Notes: generated by a model not told the origin, from the sequence alone. Shown: positions 39,907-49,460, numbered from the stretch's first letter. The stretch: 64,000 bases of DNA from Candidatus Omnitrophota bacterium (GCA_023229385.1 JALNZI010000004.1:42129-106128); one strand, 5' to 3'. Program-made: numbers and translations.

Positions 39907-41186
39907 TCAAATTCACATAAATATTTTAAATTGCATTGCTTTAATTTATATACAATCATTTCATTATTCATGACTCCAGATCGTCCTCCAATTGCAAAAG
40001 TTGAATCATATCCCGCTTTTGGTAAATTTGAACTTGGACCAGATGGCGTATATTCTTTGCCCATTGCAACATCTGCTAAAAACATGAATAATCTACTAGT
40101 ATTACCACCACTTGTCCAATAATTAGTAGCATAATTTAATGATTTAGTAGATTGATCGCTAAAATATAAACCCAATCCAAAGACTGCCCCACAAAAATTA
40201 CTAGAGTTAGGGTTTGGCATAACTAATCCACTTTTTAAAATACTCAAAATATTTGAAGCCTTAGTTCCATGCCATAATTCTTTTACATTACCTATAATAT
40301 CTTTTGTTAAATTAAATTCATTAAGCATATGATCAATTTTAATTGAATATACATTTTTTAATTCATATTTACTACTGGCATGATTATTATGTTTAGTTGA
40401 TTTAAAGAATTTAGATATTCTATTAAATTCAGTTGAATCATTTAATAATTCAACAGTTACATTAAATATCTGTTTTTCTTGAACAACTTTATCTCCATCG
40501 TCTGTAACAGGTGAAGCCAAAACACTCTGAATAGAAGCTTCTAATGAATCTAAAATACTAGATTGCGCTACTAAATCAGTTTCACTATTAAAAATACTTT
40601 CAGGATCAAATCTTCTACCAATATCTTTTGGAATTAGCATTAGATAATCTTGTAATAAATTACAATATGTAGTATCGTGATATTTCTTATCTTTAACAAA
40701 AGGTAACATATCATTTAATACTATTCTAGCTTTATCAACAGTATCTTTAGTTACAATACCAACTGGAGTACTGAATAATCCAGAATCAACATCATATTTC
40801 ATGGCAGTTGATTCTAGAATATTATGAACATTAACTTTGCTAAAATATTCTATTAATTTTTGCACCTGAGTTGAACTAGTATTAATTTGCTTTTTAGCCA
40901 CTTCAGTTAAATTATCTTTTATTATGACTTTAGTTGGAGTAGTGGCTGAAATAATTTCAACTTTATGATAACCTTTATTAATTTTACTTTTGCATTTTGA
41001 ATTAAAAAAATGTTCAGCTTCATATGTTGAAGAAAATACTTTTTCTGATTTCTGCCCACCCTCTCCTACTCGACCAAACTCTACTAAACAACTATCATCA
41101 TCATATCTAAAAATTCTCCAAAATTTATTATTATTATTTTCAATATTACTCATAACATAATGGGCTTCAGTTATTACTTGTTTCAT
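39903..41186 (-). CDS. WGR-domain poly(ADP-ribose) polymerase-like enzyme
   Basis: 427 aa. Residues ~10-75 are a WGR domain (FWRIFRYDDDSCLVEFGRVGEGGQ), a nucleic-acid-binding module of PARP1-3. The middle is helical, like a PARP regulatory domain. The C-terminal ~150 residues are a PARP catalytic domain: LWHGTKASN (His), FGLGLYFSD (Tyr) and NNEMIVYK (Glu), giving the complete H-Y-E triad of true polymerases. Eukaryote-like PARPs are rare in phages. The target, whether protein or nucleic-acid ends, is unknown. Confidence 0.88.
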   Translation of the reverse strand: MKQVITEAHYVMSNIENNNNKFWRIFRYDDDSCLVEFGRVGEGGQKSEKVFSSTYEAEHFFNSKCKSKINKGYHKVEIISATTPTKVIIKDNLTEVAKKQINTSSTQVQKLIEYFSKVNVHNILESTAMKYDVDSGLFSTPVGIVTKDTVDKARIVLNDMLPFVKDKKYHDTTYCNLLQDYLMLIPKDIGRRFDPESIFNSETDLVAQSSILDSLEASIQSVLASPVTDDGDKVVQEKQIFNVTVELLNDSTEFNRISKFFKSTKHNNHASSKYELKNVYSIKIDHMLNEFNLTKDIIGNVKELWHGTKASNILSILKSGLVMPNPNSSNFCGAVFGLGLYFSDQSTKSLNYATNYWTSGGNTSRLFMFLADVAMGKEYTPSGPSSNLPKAGYDSTFAIGGRSGVMNNEMIVYKLKQCNLKYLCEFE

Positions 41187-41187
41187 T

Positions 41188-41970
41188 TTATTTTCCTTTA
41201 TTGAAATATCCTATTTTTAATAAAATATTAACTAATTCACTATTTTCAAACACATAATCTAAAAGTTTATCACTTTTTTTCATATTTTCTTCAGCGCTCA
41301 ACCATTGTAAATTAATATAAGAAAAGGCTAATTTAACTTGAACTGGATCATCTAAATTAAATAATTTAAGAGGTATTATGTGATCTAAATGATAGCTATT
41401 ATTAGGTGGAATACCTATTTTATTAAAAATTTCTTTAAAATTTATCCCATATTCTAAACAGGACATAATTTTTCCATTTTTACTATACTTTTTTAATGCA
41501 TTTTTAAATCTACTTCTAATATTTTTACACATTTTATAATAAGGATCTTTTTTTCGCTTATTCATTTCATATCTAACATTTTTACTAATAATAATAGCAC
41601 TATTATTAATATATCTAATATGATTACGTAATTTTAATAATTCACGATGAGAAGCCGAATATGTTTTTCTATATTCAAGTATTTTATACTTATTAGCACT
41701 ATAATATTCTTTTCTAGAATTCAATATATTTAATTTATTATTAATATAATAACTTTTTTTCTTTTCTAATATTAATGCTTTATTTAATATATAAGTGCTA
41801 TGTCTTTTTTTCTTTAATTCATTTTTATCAATATTATTGTAATATTTTTTATGCCTATCTTTAGTGCATTGCTTACATATATAGTCATATCCACCCTGTT
41901 TATGGTTATTTTTATAGAAATCTATTAATAACTTATTTACTCCACATTCATGGCATTTTTTAAACATCAT
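41188..41970 (-). CDS. HNH homing endonuclease
   Basis: 260 aa. N-terminal CHECGVNK...CKQC zinc ribbon, long Lys/Tyr-rich helices, and the C-terminal HNH core HLDHIIPLKLF...NLQWLSAEENMKK. It lies right upstream of the PARP gene (1-nt gap), so the PARP is flanked by endonucleases on both sides. Confidence 0.78.
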   Translation of the reverse strand: MMFKKCHECGVNKLLIDFYKNNHKQGGYDYICKQCTKDRHKKYYNNIDKNELKKKRHSTYILNKALILEKKKSYYINNKLNILNSRKEYYSANKYKILEYRKTYSASHRELLKLRNHIRYINNSAIIISKNVRYEMNKRKKDPYYKMCKNIRSRFKNALKKYSKNGKIMSCLEYGINFKEIFNKIGIPPNNSYHLDHIIPLKLFNLDDPVQVKLAFSYINLQWLSAEENMKKSDKLLDYVFENSELVNILLKIGYFNKGK

Positions 41971-42011
41971 AAATCATTGACCTAAAGAAATTTTATCAAA
42001 AAATAGATACA

Positions 42012-42042
42012 AAAAAAGCCCATTCCTAAGAATGAGCTTTAT
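42012..42042 (-). terminator. rho-independent terminator
   Basis: AAAGCTCATTC-TTAG-GAATGGGCTTT with a T-run on the minus strand, after the CCA-adding enzyme gene. Confidence 0.75.
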
Positions 42043-42068
42043 TAACCTAAAAAATATATTTTTACATG

Positions 42069-43208
42069 CTAATTTATATTAGCAATAGCAAATCTCAATA
42101 AATCAGTAGCATTATTATTAAGTTCTCTATCATAAATAGCCCTACACATTGCTTTTTGTATCGTTCCAATTGCGGCTCCCACGTATCCCAATGAAATTAA
42201 TGTTTCACCTTTTATTTTTAATTCACTAGGTTCAAGTGGAACATTATGTAATTTCATTATGTTTTTTTCCCAATAACTATCCCCAATTGACATCATAGCG
42301 TCATATACATACTGAAATAAATGCCTTTTTTTATACATAACATCAAAAGGGTCCATTGTTTTTAATTTCCTGCATATTTCAATAACACTTTTAGGCAGAG
42401 AAGGCATCACTAAGGCATGATAATCTCCACCATAAAAGAATAAAGCAACTAATGTGCTAATTAATTCATCGCCTTCAATTGTATTAGTGCTTATTGGAGT
42501 AAATTCATCCCCAAATAATTCAACTCCAACTCCACTTATATTAAGTAAAAATTCTAAATGATTGGTATCTCTTTTTATTTTACTTTTTAAAATAGCTTTC
42601 TTAATTTCTTCATAAATTCTTTCACCTGTAATTTTATGCAATAGTTTTTTATTTTTTAAAATGGCAATTAGGGTATTTCTTTCAATTTCAAATCCAAATC
42701 TATTTGAAAATTGAATTACCCTCATTATTCGTAAAGCATCTTCATTAAATCTAATATCTGGATCACCTACACATTTCAAAATACCTTCTTTAATATCCGA
42801 TATTCCATTAAATGGATCAATATATTCACCTGTTTCAACATCATAAGCAATTGCATTAATAGTGATCTCACGTCTACTTAAATCATCCGTTACGGATAAA
42901 TTTTTATCAGTTTTAATTTCAAAATCACAATGCCCAAATCCCGTAGTAGTATCTATTCTAGGCATCGCAAAATCATATTGCATGTGATCAATATTTACTG
43001 TAATAATCCCGAATGATTGCCCAACGATGTTTGGTTTACCATATACACTCAAAATTTCAAAAATTTCATTTAAATCTAATCCAGTTATTAAATAGTCAAT
43101 ATCCTTGCATTTAATGCCAATAATTGCATCTCTAACACATCCGCCTATTCGATATAATTTACCATTTTTATTTAGAACTTCGTTTAATATGCTTTTTTCA
43201 AATTGCAC
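42069..43208 (-). CDS. cca: CCA-adding tRNA nucleotidyltransferase
   Basis: 379 aa, class II enzyme. RIGGCVRDAIIG, CKDIDYLI (catalytic DxD), RREITINAIAYD and EDALRIMRVIQFSNRFGFEI (nucleotide-specificity helix) are all present. It adds or repairs the CCA end of tRNAs. None of the phage tRNA genes here encodes CCA, so this enzyme would make them usable and could repair damaged ends. The start overlaps the endonuclease gene by 11 bp. Confidence 0.88.
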   Translation of the reverse strand: MQFEKSILNEVLNKNGKLYRIGGCVRDAIIGIKCKDIDYLITGLDLNEIFEILSVYGKPNIVGQSFGIITVNIDHMQYDFAMPRIDTTTGFGHCDFEIKTDKNLSVTDDLSRREITINAIAYDVETGEYIDPFNGISDIKEGILKCVGDPDIRFNEDALRIMRVIQFSNRFGFEIERNTLIAILKNKKLLHKITGERIYEEIKKAILKSKIKRDTNHLEFLLNISGVGVELFGDEFTPISTNTIEGDELISTLVALFFYGGDYHALVMPSLPKSVIEICRKLKTMDPFDVMYKKRHLFQYVYDAMMSIGDSYWEKNIMKLHNVPLEPSELKIKGETLISLGYVGAAIGTIQKAMCRAIYDRELNNNATDLLRFAIANIN

Positions 43209-44007
43209 GATTATCTCTCCTTGCTCTTTGTATTATTCCTCTAATTGATGAATATGGGATGTTTAATAATTTACTTATTTCAAATTGCTTATATCCTTGA
43301 TTATAGTTAGAAATAACCAAATCTATTATATTTGAATCGTATTGCCTATTTATTTCACCTAAATGTTTAATAAATTCATTAAATCTGTTTCTTTTTCTAC
43401 TTAATGAAAAATACTTATTAATTTCAAATAATTTATATAGTTTTTCTATATTATTATTGCCCTTAATATCTAGCATACATGCAAATTTATTGCTAATTCC
43501 TCTTCTATATCTAATAGTAGTAGATAATATATTATTTGCATATAACCAATTTTTAATTATTTCTAAAACATTATAATTATTAGTAAAATTAGCAGAATAT
43601 TCAATATGCTTTTTATTCATAGTTTTATAAATTGAGCCATCTCCATCAAAAAAACCTCGCATCATATGAGAAATTAAATTATTATCAATTGTTGGTAGCG
43701 ATTTAGATTCATATGTTTTATTTGGGATTATTCCTAATTTTATCAAATCATTTTTAATAACTTTAGATGTTATTGTTAATATAATTGACCCTTTTTTATT
43801 ATGACAAATAGACCCACTATATTTCAATTCAGATTTAATAAATTCTAATATTTCAATATCTTTAGCAGCTAAACCTACTGTAAAGCTATTACTTGCTCTA
43901 TTAATACTTCCATCTGCATAGATAAAACCCAAAATATAAGCTTTATTTTCAGTATCTATTTTATTAAAATAATTTTCATTAAGTGTATATTTTTTTGGTC
44001 TGCCCAT
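43198..44007 (-). CDS. LAGLIDADG homing endonuclease with C-terminal HTH
   Basis: 269 aa. YILGFIYADGSI and MMRGFFDGDGSI are the two LAGLIDADG motifs. A C-terminal HTH (KQFEISKLLNIPYSSIRGII) follows. It stands just upstream of the CCA-adding gene and is similar to the protein at 29775-30578. Confidence 0.85.
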   Translation of the reverse strand: MGRPKKYTLNENYFNKIDTENKAYILGFIYADGSINRASNSFTVGLAAKDIEILEFIKSELKYSGSICHNKKGSIILTITSKVIKNDLIKLGIIPNKTYESKSLPTIDNNLISHMMRGFFDGDGSIYKTMNKKHIEYSANFTNNYNVLEIIKNWLYANNILSTTIRYRRGISNKFACMLDIKGNNNIEKLYKLFEINKYFSLSRKRNRFNEFIKHLGEINRQYDSNIIDLVISNYNQGYKQFEISKLLNIPYSSIRGIIQRARRDNRAI

Positions 44008-44012
44008 ATAAT

Positions 44013-44020
44013 TATTTATA
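44013..44020 (-). promoter_or_regulatory. late promoter TATAAATA in a hairpin
   Basis: TATAAATA 5 nt before the endonuclease ATG; CATATAA-ATAA-TTATATG includes the start codon itself. Confidence 0.6.
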
Positions 44021-44036
44021 TGAATTAGACTACTAT

Positions 44037-44303
44037 TTAAATCATTACTTCTCCAAAAGTCAACTCCTTAGCAAATAGTAGAAATTCTTTAGTGAATTCA
44101 AATTCATTTGTAGAATAATCATCATTAAATTCACAAATTTCACTAAAAATAAAAATATCTAATGATTTATTAGTATTTGATTCTTTCATTCTATCAATAA
44201 TATCATTTAATTTTGAACAATATATTAATTTACTATTCTCATATATTTCAATATTTGAATTAACCAATTTTATAGCAAAACTTACTAAACTTTGATTATT
44301 CAT
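44037..44303 (-). CDS. hypothetical protein
   Basis: 88 aa, acidic, alpha/beta (MNNQSLVSFAIKLVNS...). No recognised family. 5 nt after the GMP reductase stop, so probably cotranscribed. Confidence 0.5.
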   Translation of the reverse strand: MNNQSLVSFAIKLVNSNIEIYENSKLIYCSKLNDIIDRMKESNTNKSLDIFIFSEICEFNDDYSTNEFEFTKEFLLFAKELTFGEVMI

Positions 44304-44308
44304 TAAAA

Positions 44309-45259
44309 TTATTTATAATTAACACCCCAACTATCTGAAACTTTTAAATCAATTAAATTAGTCCCCCCACAATAAGAAATTGCACTTCTAAGCCCAAATT
44401 TGATATTATCTAATAATATATCCATTGAGCCTTTGGGCTGAATTGTTACTGATTTTCCTTCAATATACTTATTATTTAATTTATTTTCGCTGCTTGCACT
44501 TCCAAAATAGGTAAAATTTCCACAATAATCAAGATATTTTCTAGGATTTTCATTATATCCAGCAAATAACCCACCGGCCATCACCATACTAGCACCACTT
44601 ACAATAGCCTTAGCGATATCTCCAATTTCTCTAATACCACCATCTGCAATTATTGGCTTTTTAGAATAGCTCGAAGCATTTAAATTAGCAGTAAATTGAG
44701 GAACTGTATATCCTGTAGTATTTTTAGTCTCACAAACTGAACCCTGACCGATACCACATTTTATAGCATCTGCTCCCCATTGATCTAATGCCCAAGCTCC
44801 TTCATTGGTAACAACATTTCCACATATTAAAAATGAATCTGGAAAAACTTCTTTAACTATTTTTATCATATCTCTCATCATAATAGAATATCCATGAGCA
44901 ATATCAATAGTAATATAATCAGGAGTAATACATTCTTTAGCTAATTTTTTAATTTCATGAATTGATTCATTAGTAACTCCTACACTAATACTAGTATAAT
45001 ATCCACTATTAATCATTTCTTTACAAAAAGATACATTATCTACATTAAATCTATGCATAATATAAAACATATCTTGACTTGCCAAATATTTACAAGTATT
45101 AATATCAACAATTGTTTGCATATTAGCTGGAACAACTGGTAATGCAAATTTTCGTTTACCTAATATTACACTTGTATCAGCATAATCTCTAGATTTAAGT
45201 ATTCCCATCTTAGGAATTAAATAAATGTCAGAATATTGATACCCTATTTCTTTTTGCAT
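44309..45259 (-). CDS. guaC: GMP reductase (IMPDH/GMPR family)
   Basis: 316 aa, no CBS domain. VVPANMQTIVD, GNVVTNEGAWAL, CGIGQGSVCETKNTTG (catalytic Cys loop), IIADGGIREIGDIAKAI and GSASSENK fit GMP reductase better than IMPDH. It converts GMP to IMP with NADPH, which would rebalance purine pools. Divergent from the virion genes that begin at 45320. Confidence 0.82.
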   Translation of the reverse strand: MQKEIGYQYSDIYLIPKMGILKSRDYADTSVILGKRKFALPVVPANMQTIVDINTCKYLASQDMFYIMHRFNVDNVSFCKEMINSGYYTSISVGVTNESIHEIKKLAKECITPDYITIDIAHGYSIMMRDMIKIVKEVFPDSFLICGNVVTNEGAWALDQWGADAIKCGIGQGSVCETKNTTGYTVPQFTANLNASSYSKKPIIADGGIREIGDIAKAIVSGASMVMAGGLFAGYNENPRKYLDYCGNFTYFGSASSENKLNNKYIEGKSVTIQPKGSMDILLDNIKFGLRSAISYCGGTNLIDLKVSDSWGVNYK

Positions 45260-45287
45260 AGTAACTCCTAATTAATTTTAACATTTT

Positions 45288-45295
45288 TATAAATA
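45288..45295 (+). promoter_or_regulatory. late promoter TATAAATA
   Basis: Perfect T4-type late promoter 25 nt before the ATG of the plus-strand gene, with AGAGGA ribosome site between. Confidence 0.8.
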
Positions 45296-45319
45296 TAATT
45301 AAAGAGGATTTTAATAGCC

Positions 45320-46353
45320 ATGAACGTACTTCAAACCGATGTAGAACTTTTTGATAATTTAATGGAAGGTATCGACACAAAATTAACTAAACCACAATCT
45401 AAAGCAATGCTTGAAAGTAGAGTAGTTAATAAATTCAAAAAAGATGCTTCTATTGCAGATAAAAGAAAAGATAAAATTAAATCAAAAGATGATAAAAAGA
45501 AATCAGCTAAAGCTAAAAAGATATTTGAAGCAATTGATGCTTTACATTATATTAAGTCTAGCATAACTGCTGCTAATGAATATGTTGCAGATACTCCAGC
45601 TAAATCGGCTTTCTTAGAAGCTTGTAATGATGTTGATGGTGCTTTATTTGAATTAGCTTCTGAAATTGATGACAAATACAAACAATATTATGAATTATAT
45701 AAAAAAGCATATGAAGGTGGGCAATTAACTCCTGATGAAAAACAATTTTTAGATAATAATGCTCCAGTTGATGATACTACACCTGGAACAAGTTATAATA
45801 ATGATTCAGATTTTGACTCTTTTAATACTCCTGCTCAAATTCCATCTGCCGCTGGAAATAGTGAGTTTGAAAAAAAAAACTTAACGAATCCGTCAGCAAT
45901 ATAAGCACTAATCCAGATAGTCAATTATCTAGTTTATTTAAGCAAGTTGGGCCTGGAAATGGTTGGAATAATAAAACTTGGTTAATTGGTCCTAATGATA
46001 ATACCGATGGTGCTTATTATATATATAAAGAATCTAACTATCCATATGAAATAGTTAGATTATATAGAGCAGGCACCTTTAATCAGCATAGAAAAGGCGA
46101 TGGCAAAACAGATTTTACTGAAACTGTTTATTCTGATTCATCTGTTAATAACATCATAGAAAAAGCCAATGAACTTAAAAAAGATTTTCCTAGTAAAATA
46201 GAAGAACCATTAAATGAAGATGGAGAGGGGATGTCTCCAGTAATATCATCTGCTTCAGCTAATACTACAATGAATGCGCCATCCGAAATAACAACTTCAA
46301 GTATGCCCCCATTTTATAGCAAATATATTCTTCAAAAAAGAATTAAGGCATAG
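45320..46353 (+). CDS. probable virion protein, frame change at an A10 run
   Basis: The first frame (194 aa) is rich in Lys/Asp and ends NLTNPSAI after GAG TTT G-A10. The frame one base away continues KLNESVSNISTNPDSQL... for ~145 more residues to the TAG at 46353. Joined, the protein is ~345 aa. Either one A is missing in the sequence, or ribosomal/polymerase slippage at the A-run makes both forms. Late promoter and strand suggest a structural or assembly protein; no family recognised. Confidence 0.6.
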
Positions 46354-46408
46354 CTGAAATGTCTTTAATATAATCTTCAATATCATTAACTATTGAAATG
46401 AACTTAGG

Positions 46409-46434
46409 ATCCCTTTAAATTAAGGGATTTTTTG
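46409..46434 (+). terminator. rho-independent terminator
   Basis: ATCCCTT-TAAATT-AAGGGAT followed by TTTTT, 55 bp after the preceding stop. The rest of 46354-46529 shows no gene. Confidence 0.85.
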
Positions 46435-46529
46435 TATCTGGAAGTTCTTACTCAGCTTTCATTTGCAAATATAATTAATCTACAGTATTTTGTAAAGCAT
46501 AATTTCCAATAAAAATAAAAAATTAGTAA

Positions 46530-47048
46530 TTAATTATTTCGGCATTCATTGATTAAATCTGAAAAATTAGATGCGCTTATTTTTCTAGTAACTTTTTGCT
46601 CAACTACTACATTATTTTCACCAGAATTGCCAATTAAAGCATTGTTTGAAATAGTAGTAGCTACTTGTTGCTGTAATGCCATTAATTTACCAATGGCTTC
46701 AACATAAGTACTAGCCATTTTAGCATATACTTCAAATAATCTCGGTTCAGCCCCAATTAAAGTACTTTCTTCCATAGTATCCAATTGTGCATCTAATCTG
46801 GCTATTAAACTTTTTATTTTTTCTCTAATATATTCTTTATCTTCAAATTCCTCATCATGCATTAATTCTTGAGTATCTGAAATAGCTTCTTTAATTTCTT
46901 TTTTTAATACTGTTACATCTTTTTTAGTAGGAGTTTTAGTTGACCCAGGAAGTACATTTAATCTTTTTTCTAATTTTTCAAAAGGATTCTTTGGTAAATC
47001 TTGAACACTTTGATCATATAAATCTTTTAAATTTGTTTTCGCATCCAT
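46530..47048 (-). CDS. possible small terminase subunit (gp16-like)
   Basis: 172 aa. Central coiled-coil region and AEPRLFEVYAKMASTYVEAIGKLMALQQQ resemble the RxYEV...TxxxxNKxLLxLQK stretch of T4 gp16-type small terminase proteins, with charged termini. The match is from pattern memory only; it could be another helical virion-assembly protein. Confidence 0.35.
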   Translation of the reverse strand: MDAKTNLKDLYDQSVQDLPKNPFEKLEKRLNVLPGSTKTPTKKDVTVLKKEIKEAISDTQELMHDEEFEDKEYIREKIKSLIARLDAQLDTMEESTLIGAEPRLFEVYAKMASTYVEAIGKLMALQQQVATTISNNALIGNSGENNVVVEQKVTRKISASNFSDLINECRNN

Positions 47049-47060
47049 AAATAATATTTA

Positions 47061-47068
47061 GATAAATA
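47061..47068 (+). promoter_or_regulatory. late-promoter-like GATAAATA
   Basis: One mismatch to TATAAATA, 17 nt before the ATG at 47086, with AAAGGAA as ribosome site. Confidence 0.45.
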
Positions 47069-47085
47069 GTAATAAAGGAATTCAT

Positions 47086-47634
47086 ATGGACAAAAGAATC
47101 AAATATAATGGTAGTATATATCTTCTTGAAAGTGCTTTAGATAAGCAAATAGAGGATAAAGTTGAACAGAAGCTTTCAGCAACTGTTGATAAAGTACTTG
47201 GAAATAATAAAGAACCTCAAATTGGCGAAGCTCCTGTAGATGAACCATTGAGAGAAACTGAAGAAGTTAATCCAGAAGATGCTGCTCCAATTTCAGATCC
47301 AACCGAACTTCCAGAAGAAGCTCCTGTAGCAACTCCAACTGAAGATACTAATCCTCAAATTGATGCAGCTATTGAAGGAATTAAAGAAACCCTTGGAATA
47401 GCCGATATTGATCCAGATAAATTAGAGCATCTTAAATTAGTATTAAGCGATATTGGAGCACCTACTTCAAATGAAGTAAATAATGCTCCTGAAATGATTT
47501 TGCATGAAGGCCGAATCTTCAGAAAAATCGGCAAATTAACTGATTTTACTACTATGATGGAATCCGCTAATCCAAATGCTCCTAAATATGTGGAATATGG
47601 TGGTAAGAAATATAAATTAGCTGAAAGAAAATAA
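47086..47634 (+). CDS. acidic, Pro/Glu-rich virion-associated candidate
   Basis: 182 aa. A helical start, then a Pro/Glu/Ala-rich acidic linker (~45-100) and a C-terminal part with two short repeats of a YxGxxYxL type (KYNGSIYLLE at the N-terminus, VEYGGKKYKLAE at the C-terminus). Probably late-expressed; function unknown. Confidence 0.5.
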   Translation: MDKRIKYNGSIYLLESALDKQIEDKVEQKLSATVDKVLGNNKEPQIGEAPVDEPLRETEEVNPEDAAPISDPTELPEEAPVATPTEDTNPQIDAAIEGIKETLGIADIDPDKLEHLKLVLSDIGAPTSNEVNNAPEMILHEGRIFRKIGKLTDFTTMMESANPNAPKYVEYGGKKYKLAERK

Positions 47635-47635
47635 T

Positions 47636-47755
47636 ATGATATTAAATGAAGTTGTTGAACAACCTAAGAAACGAGTTTTAACTGAAGTAGTCGAAGTAGA
47701 AAAAGATAAAGCTAAAAAGGTTATTACCGAAAATAAAGAAGAAAAAGAGAACTAA
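47636..47755 (+). CDS. 39-residue charged protein
   Basis: MILNEVVEQPKKRVLTEVVE...; almost all Lys/Glu/Val, helical. It starts 1 nt after the previous stop and ends in the terminator hairpin. Confidence 0.5.
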   Translation: MILNEVVEQPKKRVLTEVVEVEKDKAKKVITENKEEKEN

Positions 47756-47767
47756 GTTCTCTTTTTT
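47746..47767 (+). terminator. rho-independent terminator
   Basis: AGAGAACT-AAG-TTCTCT followed by seven T; separates this operon from the convergent RNA ligase gene. Confidence 0.85.
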
Positions 47768-49008
47768 TATATTGATTTAAAATAATCAACGTATGAAAAA
47801 TATCTAGGCACTTTTGTTTTTGAATTAATTGACATAATCCAATCCATAAAATAAATGCTATTGCCATTTTTTAATTCATCAAAGCTATCAAAAAAGATTC
47901 CACTAAATTGTTTTAGATCACTTTTCTTTAATAATTCTAAAACTTTAAGAGCAAATGTCTTTTTATCTGAAATATTTGTAACTGTAGCTAATATTGGATT
48001 AATAGCACTTTGAATATCCGCTAATTTCTGCCCTAATCTTGCTACATATTCTTTATTTTCATCACTTAAGGATATATAATAATCATCAATTGTTCCATTA
48101 AACACTGCTAAACATATATTTTTTAAAATAAATCTAGGATCTCCAGTATTCAACTGATGGGCCACTAAATATCGTCTATTTTTCTTTTTAAAAATGGGAA
48201 TATTTAAAGTAAGATCATATCCCACAAATCCTTCTGGAATTTTACCATAAACATCTTCCTTTAAGCTTTCATTTTCGGTAAATTGATTTATTTCATCATA
48301 ATTATTAAAAGCAATATCAATAAAATTAGGCAATCTAATTAATGTTCCTTTTACTATCTCTTCTAAATCACTTCTAAGCATCATTGAAAAATCAGATTTT
48401 CTTACGGCTAATAATGTTAAGTGATCTTCAGCATATCCAGTAACCACCTTATTACATTGGCTACACATTTCAAAAATATAAGTATTTCCTTTTACAAATT
48501 TAAATGCATCCTTAAATATCTTCCAAAATAATTCAGAAAAGATAAAAGGATAATCAAATACACGTTCTGTCTGCACTGAACCTAATGTAGATGCTCGCCA
48601 AATATTATCTTCATGATCAAATGCAACCTGGATACATGAGCCATCTTTTTTTTCTAATAATCTTATATTTTTTAAATGAGAATTCAAATATTCAGGGAAA
48701 TAATATATATGTTTTCCCTCTTCAATATTAAAAAACTTCTTAAATGGAATTGAATGATAGCTCCAAATACCATCTAATCTATATAAAATTATCCCTCTAC
48801 ATTCGTGAGTAATAGCCTTATTATATCTAGCCAAAATAGTATCATATTTAAATACATATTTATTTTCAAATTTCTTAACATTAACCCCAAATTCAGTAAT
48901 AAAATGATTAGCTAATTCTTCAAAGCTACTTTCTTTGAAATTAGCATTAAGATATTCTCTAATTGTAAAATTATTATCTATCCCTTTAAATCCTTGTATT
49001 TCATTCAT
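47767..49008 (-). CDS. rnlA: T4 Rnl1-like RNA ligase
   Basis: 413 aa. LEKKDGSCIQVAF is motif I (K-x-DGS; Lys accepts AMP), preceded by the ECRGIILY strand. EGFVGYDL fits motif IV and KKKNRRYLVAH motif V. Size and order match T4 RNA ligase 1, which seals tRNA cut in the anticodon loop. It overlaps a Nudix gene and lies 1.2 kb from the Pnk/phosphatase gene, together a tRNA-repair set. Confidence 0.82.
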   Translation of the reverse strand: MNEIQGFKGIDNNFTIREYLNANFKESSFEELANHFITEFGVNVKKFENKYVFKYDTILARYNKAITHECRGIILYRLDGIWSYHSIPFKKFFNIEEGKHIYYFPEYLNSHLKNIRLLEKKDGSCIQVAFDHEDNIWRASTLGSVQTERVFDYPFIFSELFWKIFKDAFKFVKGNTYIFEMCSQCNKVVTGYAEDHLTLLAVRKSDFSMMLRSDLEEIVKGTLIRLPNFIDIAFNNYDEINQFTENESLKEDVYGKIPEGFVGYDLTLNIPIFKKKNRRYLVAHQLNTGDPRFILKNICLAVFNGTIDDYYISLSDENKEYVARLGQKLADIQSAINPILATVTNISDKKTFALKVLELLKKSDLKQFSGIFFDSFDELKNGNSIYFMDWIMSINSKTKVPRYFSYVDYFKSI

Positions 49009-49460
49009 TTTATTAATTCCAATACTTCATTTGTAAAAAGATTAAATTTTTGGTTACGAATTGCAATTTCTCTAGCTTTATCCCAAGTAACCCACATAAA
49101 TCCATCATTTTCTGGCCGATTTGTTTCTGGAATCAAAGATGCACAGTTTAAATTCAGCTTTTCTTTATCATCCTCAGAAATCTTGCAATGAAAAATTACA
49201 TATTTCTTTGATTTAGTTGAATAAGAAAAAATTGGAGATTGATTATATGAGTAATCAGTTATCCTAATATTAGTTTCTTCTGCTACTTCTCTGATCGCAG
49301 TTTCTAATTCGGTTTCACCTTCTTCGCATCCACCTTTGGGAATTCCCCATTGTTGATCATGCAAACCAATATTTCCAGATGGAATACTGGAATGACATAG
49401 TAAAAAATTATCATTACATTGAATTAGAAACCCGCATGACTTTTTCACTGTAATCCCCAT
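49005..49460 (-). CDS. Nudix hydrolase
   Basis: 151 aa. WGIPKGGCEEGETELETAI-REVAEETNI contains the Nudix box GX5EX7REUXEEXGU in nearly perfect form. Substrate unknown: ADP-ribose, NAD-capped or 5'-triphosphate RNA, or diadenosine compounds. Four-base overlap with the RNA ligase start. Confidence 0.85.
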   Translation of the reverse strand: MGITVKKSCGFLIQCNDNFLLCHSSIPSGNIGLHDQQWGIPKGGCEEGETELETAIREVAEETNIRITDYSYNQSPIFSYSTKSKKYVIFHCKISEDDKEKLNLNCASLIPETNRPENDGFMWVTWDKAREIAIRNQKFNLFTNEVLELIK

